Assembly: GCA_003567835.1 (NCBI GenBank)
Contig: PWYO01000171.1
Coordinates: forward strand, 1 to 8,881
DNA: 8,881 nucleotides
Direction: 5' to 3'
Origin: Actinomycetota bacterium
GTDB lineage: Bacteria; Actinomycetota; Humimicrobiia; Humimicrobiales; Humimicrobiaceae
The position numbers and the translations under genes were made by a program. Below the pieces are notes generated by a model. The model saw only the letters and a list, made by a program, of their open reading frames with translations. It did no database searches and was not told where the DNA came from. Of the stretch, positions 5,315 to 8,881 are shown one piece after another; position 1 is the first letter of the stretch, and each line of letters starts with the position of its first letter.

Positions 5315-5950
5315 ATGACACGCAAGAGAAAGATGCACAACCTGGGCCATGTATTTTTGGCCTTGGGGGGTCTGGTATTTATATTGGTAACTGCCATGCT
5401 ATTTGTGGTAAAACCCCCTGAACAATTCTACGGTTTTGCCCTGCGTTTTACAGGGTTATGGGGCTTTATTTTCATGGCCTTGGCAGCCATTATGATCCCG
5501 TATCTGAGAGGCATTAAGAAAAATTTCGGCATATCTTTTATCAGGATGCACTATATTTTGTCTTATTTCGGCTTGGCTTTTACATTCATACACTCTATTC
5601 TGCCGGCAATACAACGGGCTGACATCACCGCCATATTGCCTGACTTCAGTTCCTGGTCCGGTTTTTGGCGCCTTGGCGCAGGGGAGGTGGCTTTTCTGCT
5701 TATGATCATTGCTGCTATAGGTATATTTTTAAAACCAAAAATCAGGCCCTGGCGGGTCATCCACGGCCTGATGTATCCCATGCTTCTGCTCTCTTTGGTC
5801 CATGCCACGGTGGTTGGATCCACCATGGAAAGCATGCTTGTGCTGACCATCTTTTATGTGCTGTTTGCCCTGGTCATACTAGCATTCATCTTAAAAAGGA
5901 TACGGCAGCAAAAATTAAAAAAAATGAGGAGATCCTCCAAAAAGGACTAG
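5315..5950 (+). CDS. Ferric-reductase/MsrQ-like membrane cytochrome b (stand-alone heme domain)
   Basis: This 211-aa protein starts at ATG 5315, with AAAGGAG 7 nt upstream. It has about six predicted membrane helices (near 11-32, 45-63, 77-97, 122-140, 148-168 and 173-193) and a very basic tail (RIRQQKLKKMRRSSKKD). Four histidines form two pairs in separate helices: H79/H93 (14 apart) and H150/H163 (13 apart). That is the bis-heme ligand spacing of the ferric reductase/NOX superfamily, where two b hemes are stacked across the membrane. WRVIHGLMYPMLLLSLVH matches the second-pair helix of this family. No FAD or NAD(P)H domain is fused, so an electron donor must be separate, as with MsrQ (partner MsrP) or a quinone. 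Neither msrP nor a flavoprotein gene is in view. The fold is confident; substrate is not. Confidence 0.85.
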   Translation: MTRKRKMHNLGHVFLALGGLVFILVTAMLFVVKPPEQFYGFALRFTGLWGFIFMALAAIMIPYLRGIKKNFGISFIRMHYILSYFGLAFTFIHSILPAIQRADITAILPDFSSWSGFWRLGAGEVAFLLMIIAAIGIFLKPKIRPWRVIHGLMYPMLLLSLVHATVVGSTMESMLVLTIFYVLFALVILAFILKRIRQQKLKKMRRSSKKD

Positions 5951-5966
5951 GAAGCCTGTCCTTAAG

Positions 5967-5996
5967 GCGTGTTTTCCCATTGTCCTGGTGACACGC
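5967..5996. other. Hairpin between convergent genes
   Basis: GCGTGT (5967-5972) pairs with ACACGC (5991-5996), with a further CCA/TGG inside. It lies 16 bp after the cytochrome-like stop and before the osmC-like stop at 6085 on the other strand. No T-tract follows in either direction, so it is at best a weak bidirectional terminator. Confidence 0.35.
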
Positions 5997-6084
5997 AGCA
6001 GCCATAGGGGCATCATCGATAAACCAGGTAATGCCGCTGAAAGCTCATGTCTATTTCAAAGTACTGGAACCTGTTAGTTGCCTA

Positions 6085-6495
6085 TTACACAATCTTCCAG
6101 CGTACATGCAGCATAGCCACTTCTTCGAGCATAGCGCCTACCGGACAGTAGCTCTCCCTGGCTTTGCTTATGGCCCATTTGACATGTTCATCCTTTAAGC
6201 CCTCACCGGATAGGGTGCACTGTATGTCAATATTGGTAAATACCCGGGGATGGTCTTCAGCCTGCTGGGCATCTATCTCCATTTGAAAGCGTTTTAGCTT
6301 GATTCCCTTTTTTTCTATAAGGGATACGGTATCCATGCCCAGACAGCCCCCCAGACCAGCAAGCACCATCTCCATGGGGCTGGGCGCAGCCTCGCTTCCT
6401 CCAAATTTTTGGGGTCCGTCCATAGCAACCCAGTGGCCTGAACCGCTTTTTGCGGCCATAGCCAGTCCTTTAATCTGTTTGATTTCTACATGCAT
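6085..6495 (-). CDS. OsmC-family thiol peroxidase-like protein
   Basis: This 136-aa protein starts at ATG 6495 after a strong AGGAGGAGG. It is full length for the short OsmC/YhfA subfamily. Features are GGSEAAPSPMEMVLAGLGGC (family P-x-E-L-x-L-x-x-L-x-x-C type segment, C51), LKRFQMEIDA with RVFTNIDIQC (beta strands), and SYCPVGAML with the second conserved cysteine, C117. OsmC/Ohr proteins reduce organic hydroperoxides or handle related electrophiles through this Cys pair; they are cytosolic dimers. The gene lies 103 bp after rpiB-like on the same strand, so read-through is likely. A tiny hairpin (6515-6526) with a T-run sits directly before the ribosome binding site and might attenuate. The exact substrate is unknown. 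Confidence 0.9.
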   Translation of the reverse strand: MHVEIKQIKGLAMAAKSGSGHWVAMDGPQKFGGSEAAPSPMEMVLAGLGGCLGMDTVSLIEKKGIKLKRFQMEIDAQQAEDHPRVFTNIDIQCTLSGEGLKDEHVKWAISKARESYCPVGAMLEEVAMLHVRWKIV

Positions 6496-6598
6496 AAAAA
6501 CCTCCTCCTAAAAAACCCGCCAGGGTCAATAACAAAACATCCTGAGAACCAATTTTTCCAGCCACAAGCATCAAGGCAGCCTTCAGAACCATCTTTGC

Positions 6599-7171
6599 TT
6601 ATATGGTGTCAGGTTTTTCCATAAGTTTTAGCGGATAATCCCCCAGTTTTTGCACCTCAAACCCGTTTGCCTTAAATTCTTCATAGTCAAAGTTGTTGAG
6701 CTCATCACATGCCAATTTATGAAATTCATAGAAATTTGGCCACCACGCATATCCATCACCAAGATTGTGGCCAAGGTAGGCGTCAGCGATATCTTTGCCC
6801 ATTTGAGGGGCTACATAAAAAGCGCCCATGGCCAGGACATTAACATTGTTGCCTGTAATCGCCCGCAGCGCAGTGGGTACACTTTCCACTACTCCCGCAA
6901 AAACGTCCGGGCACTTGCTGGCAGCAATATGGATGCCCATTCCAGTTCCGCAAAACAGCAAAGCCCTCTCGAATTCACCTTCTGAAATTTTAGCACCGGC
7001 CTTCAGCCCAATCCGATGAAACATCTCCGGATTCTTTTCATGTTCAGACTGAACCCCAATATCGGTTACCGTCCAGCCCTTCCCCTTAAGGTGTTCTGCC
7101 ACAGCTTTTTTTAGCGGAAAGCCGGCAAAATCAGCCGCTACCAGAATCTGTTTATCCTTTATGGTTTTCAT
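6599..7171 (-). CDS. RpiB/LacA/LacB-family sugar-phosphate isomerase, divergent active site
   Basis: This 190-aa protein starts at ATG 7171, with AGGAG 7 nt upstream. The RpiB fold is clear: VAADFAGFPLKK (11-22, usually DHAGF), LLFCGTGMGIHIAASK (71-86) with catalytic Cys C74 and the anion-hole GTG, and NVNVLAMG (109-116). RpiB interconverts ribulose-5-P and ribose-5-P; relatives act on galactose-6-P, allose-6-P or tetrulose phosphates. Here the ring-opening His of R-x-H-N is replaced (ITGNN, G107 at the His position), and the His of DHAG is Phe (F15). The Cys for proton transfer is kept. That pattern suits a substrate that needs no ring opening, such as a four-carbon sugar phosphate; this is inference. 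The C-terminus is about 40 residues longer than E. coli RpiB. Osmc-like lies downstream, probably co-transcribed. Confidence 0.88.
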   Translation of the reverse strand: MKTIKDKQILVAADFAGFPLKKAVAEHLKGKGWTVTDIGVQSEHEKNPEMFHRIGLKAGAKISEGEFERALLFCGTGMGIHIAASKCPDVFAGVVESVPTALRAITGNNVNVLAMGAFYVAPQMGKDIADAYLGHNLGDGYAWWPNFYEFHKLACDELNNFDYEEFKANGFEVQKLGDYPLKLMEKPDTI

Positions 7172-7270
7172 ATAATGCTCCTTTCAGTGCACAACCATGA
7201 TAATTTGATGTGCGAAAAACTTTTTCTTATTTTTAGGTTAAAAAAATCATATTGCATCAGCTCATATAAT

Positions 7271-7338
7271 TCAAACAGTTTTTCAAAAGGGATCTCCGTG
7301 CCCCATGGTTGGCTAAAGGGGTTGCATAAACTGTTTGA
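7271..7338 (-). repeat. 11-bp perfect inverted repeat enclosing a foldable 46-nt insert, in the rpiB-like leader
   Basis: TCAAACAGTTT (7271-7281) pairs exactly with AAACTGTTTGA (7328-7338). In the minus-strand RNA the enclosed stretch holds CCCC and GGGG tracts plus a second CCC that could compete for the same G-tract. It lies between a candidate -10 (7376-7371) and the rpiB-like start at 7171. It could be a structured leader element or the ends of a small eroded repeat. No T-run follows, so it is not an intrinsic terminator. Confidence 0.5.
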
Positions 7339-7667
7339 TCTAATGAAAACACTATAAACATTCTCCATGAATTATAGGATAGGAGATGATTGCAAAATAC
7401 AGTATGACCTAGGATTATATTTGCGGGTACCGCAATTTGGGCTTTGGCTTGGTTTGCTATAGCCCCTGCCCTCTCCAAGCAAATCCCGGCATACATCCAT
7501 GATCGTTTCTTTTATGGTTCTTTTCCCTTCATGTAATAACCATTAGGCAAATAGATTGGCTTTAGGCAATAAATATGTTTTGCTGTGCCAAAGCATTGGT
7601 GGGCACTGTTCTGCGGTTCAGGCGCCACCATCCCGCGGCCGGCATCACAGTACTAATAATCTGCAAT

Positions 7668-7743
7668 TTGTATATTCTTTTGTTTGGCTTTATACTAAAT
7701 TTAAGTACATAATCTTGGCATTTTTTGATGGAAAATGTATATG
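7668..7743 (+). promoter_or_regulatory. Tandem candidate promoters of the phasin-like/ubiB pair
   Basis: The upstream candidate is TTGTAT (7668-7673), 17 bp, TATACT (7691-7696). The downstream candidate is TTGGCA (7715-7720), 17 bp, TATATG (7738-7743). Both have correct spacing and both precede the gene at 7858 by 100-160 bp. Neither is full consensus; the second has the better -35. Confidence 0.4.
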
Positions 7744-7857
7744 CTAAGATGCAAGACGCTTACTTTCAAAACCATCAAGAAGCCAAGAAAACTTGAATCT
7801 TTGATTATAATCATGGAGATATGCGAATGATATGCTAACAATAACAGAAAGGACAAG

Positions 7858-8160
7858 ATGTCAGATCTAACCAGAAAAGTGATGCTGGCAAGCATGGGGC
7901 TCATGTCCCTTACCGAAAAGAAAGCTAAACAGCTCGCCAGGGACCTTATGAAAGAGGGTGAACTGGCTGAAACAGAAGAATCTGAATTCATAGAAACGAT
8001 GGTTGAAAAGTCCCAGGAAATCAGCAGGGATATCAACAAAATAATTGAAGAAAAGGTTGAAAAATATTTTGAAAAATTCAATTTGGTCACCGCCAAAGAC
8101 CTGGAAGAGATCAACCAAAAACTGGATCTGCTGATTAATGAAAAAAAGGGTTCAAAATAG
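7858..8160 (+). CDS. Phasin-like coiled-coil protein (polyhydroxyalkanoate granule/regulator family)
   Basis: This 100-aa protein starts at ATG 7858, with AAAGGA 6 nt upstream. The N-terminus (1-20) is amphipathic and hydrophobic on one face (VMLASMGLMSL). The rest is a highly charged helix (ARDLMKEGE, VEKSQEISRDINKIIEEKVEKYFEKF) ending in LVTAKDLEEINQKLDLLINEKK. That end matches the C-terminal coiled coil of the short phasin/PhaF-PhaI-type proteins annotated in Clostridia. The gene stands 39 bp before an aarF/ubiB kinase gene, a recurring neighbourhood in these bacteria as I remember it. No PHA synthase is in view, so granule binding is not supported here; a helper or membrane adaptor for the kinase is an alternative. 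Family call moderate. Confidence 0.8.
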   Translation: MSDLTRKVMLASMGLMSLTEKKAKQLARDLMKEGELAETEESEFIETMVEKSQEISRDINKIIEEKVEKYFEKFNLVTAKDLEEINQKLDLLINEKKGSK

Positions 8161-8199
8161 TTTTTTTAATCAAATCCTAACATTTTACAGCATGGTTAT

Positions 8200-8881
8200 A
8201 TGAGCCTTAAAACCAAGTACGATAAAATAAAAAGAAGCGAAAAAATCATAAATGTGTTCATGAAATCAGGCTTGGGCTACTTGATTGATCAATCAAAGCT
8301 TAATTTAGGAAGCAAGATCAAAAAATATGCCAAAAACAGCTCAGGCAAAAGCCTGCCTGAAAGAATGCGGTCCTGTTTGGAAGAACTGGGTCCTACTTTT
8401 ATCAAACTGGGACAGGTATTGAGCACAAGGCCGGATTTTTTGCCCAAAGAATTTATTGTAGAACTTGAGAAACTTCAAGATGAGGTGCCCCCATTTGATA
8501 AGTCTTTGGTTTTTGAATTCATAGACCAGGAACTGGGCAAAGGTGTTGATCAATTGTTTAAAGAATTCCAAGCAGAGCCTGTGGCTTCTGCTTCTTTAAG
8601 CCAGGTCCATAGGGCGATTCTGCCCAATGGTGAAGTAGTTGCCGTAAAAGTCCAAAGGCCCCATGCCAAAGAACTCGTCGAACTTGATTTGGAGATCTTA
8701 AAAGACCTGATGGGATTTGTGGACAAAAGATTGTCAGATAATTGGGTTTACCGCCCCAGCCTTATGGTAAGGGAATTTAGTAAATCCATTCTAAAAGAAA
8801 TCGATTTCGCCAATGAAGGGCGCAACTATGAAAAGTTTCAAAAAAACTTCAAGGATACCCACTATATCAAGATACCCAAAA
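8200..8881 (+). CDS. AarF/UbiB-family (ABC1/ADCK) atypical kinase, N-terminal part, cut by right edge
   Basis: 227 codons are open from ATG 8200 to the window edge, about two fifths of the usual length of around 550 residues. The family hallmarks are in order: FIKLGQVLSTRPDFLP with the KxGQ motif (K69-Q72), the Ala-rich nucleotide loop PVASASLSQVH (127-137, replacing the protein-kinase glycine loop), the VAVKVQRP lysine (K150), and KEIDFANEGRNYEKF with the ExD motif (E200, D202). UbiB/COQ8 proteins are membrane-associated ATPases or kinases supporting quinone or lipid homeostasis; the C-terminal membrane anchor would lie beyond the edge. An in-frame TAA at 8167 excludes a longer start. There is no good ribosome binding site. 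A three-codon ORF (ATG 8192) ends in ATGA overlapping this start, so translation may be coupled or weak. Confidence 0.93.
   Translation, partial: MSLKTKYDKIKRSEKIINVFMKSGLGYLIDQSKLNLGSKIKKYAKNSSGKSLPERMRSCLEELGPTFIKLGQVLSTRPDFLPKEFIVELEKLQDEVPPFDKSLVFEFIDQELGKGVDQLFKEFQAEPVASASLSQVHRAILPNGEVVAVKVQRPHAKELVELDLEILKDLMGFVDKRLSDNWVYRPSLMVREFSKSILKEIDFANEGRNYEKFQKNFKDTHYIKIPK

Larger units (their letters stand above)
7172..7857. other. 686-bp divergent intergenic region with inverted repeat and candidate promoters
   Basis: This separates the minus-strand rpiB-like/osmC pair from the plus-strand phasin-like/ubiB pair. It contains the 11-bp inverted repeat at 7271-7338, a perfect TATAAT for the minus strand at 7376-7371 (weak -35), an imperfect hairpin at 7598-7629, and two plus-strand promoter candidates at 7668-7743. 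A 66-codon minus frame (7368 to 7168) ends with TGA overlapping the rpiB-like ATG, but has no ribosome binding site. I see no further gene. Confidence 0.45.

Noticed and set aside
7598..7629. Imperfect GGTGG/CCACC hairpin as a tRNA or small RNA
   Set aside because: Interrupted stem, no cloverleaf, no anticodon arm and no terminator.
1..8881. CRISPR array, insertion sequence or prophage
   Set aside because: No regularly spaced repeats, no transposase or integrase motifs and no terminal repeat pairs with target duplications were seen.

Overview
The window looks like the chromosome of a Gram-positive anaerobe of the Bacillota (Clostridia-like). The signs are strong AGGAGG-type ribosome binding sites, AT-rich promoters, SipW-type signal peptides, a DegV/FakB protein, and the pairing of a small phasin-like coiled-coil protein with an AarF/UbiB kinase. 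This is inference from gene content; I cannot name the genus. Recognisable genes cover only about two thirds of the window, which is low for a bacterium.

Left part (1-1980): two secreted matrix-type proteins lie on the minus strand, both with TasA/camelysin-like SipW-dependent signal peptides. The first runs off the left edge and carries InlB-type beta repeats. The second is a TasA-like protein with a textbook EF-hand calcium loop. Upstream of the second is a near-consensus promoter, then a roughly 75-nt folded leader, then an intrinsic terminator that shares its 5' arm with the leader's closing stem. This is the architecture of a transcription-terminating riboswitch, and I cannot assign it to a known class. 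It is the most interesting item in the window.

Middle (1981-5063): on the minus strand come a DegV-family fatty-acid-binding protein with altered pocket motifs, a three-helix membrane protein with a Pro/Glu repeat tail, and an uncharacterised four-helix membrane protein. They are separated by 200-500 bp stretches without convincing genes. Diverging from the last of these on the plus strand (5315-5950) is a ferric-reductase/MsrQ-like membrane cytochrome with two His pairs at NOX-like spacing.

Right part (6085-8881): an rpiB-like sugar-phosphate isomerase gene followed by osmC, both minus strand, probably form a small operon. The isomerase keeps its catalytic Cys but lacks both usual His residues. 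A 686-bp gap follows, containing an 11-bp inverted repeat and tandem candidate promoters. Then come a phasin-like gene and a partial aarF/ubiB-like kinase gene on the plus strand, cut by the right edge.

I saw no tRNA, rRNA, CRISPR array, insertion sequence or phage gene. Themes that may connect the genes are the cell surface/matrix (left), lipid and membrane functions (DegV, UbiB, membrane proteins), and redox/thiol chemistry (cytochrome b, OsmC).
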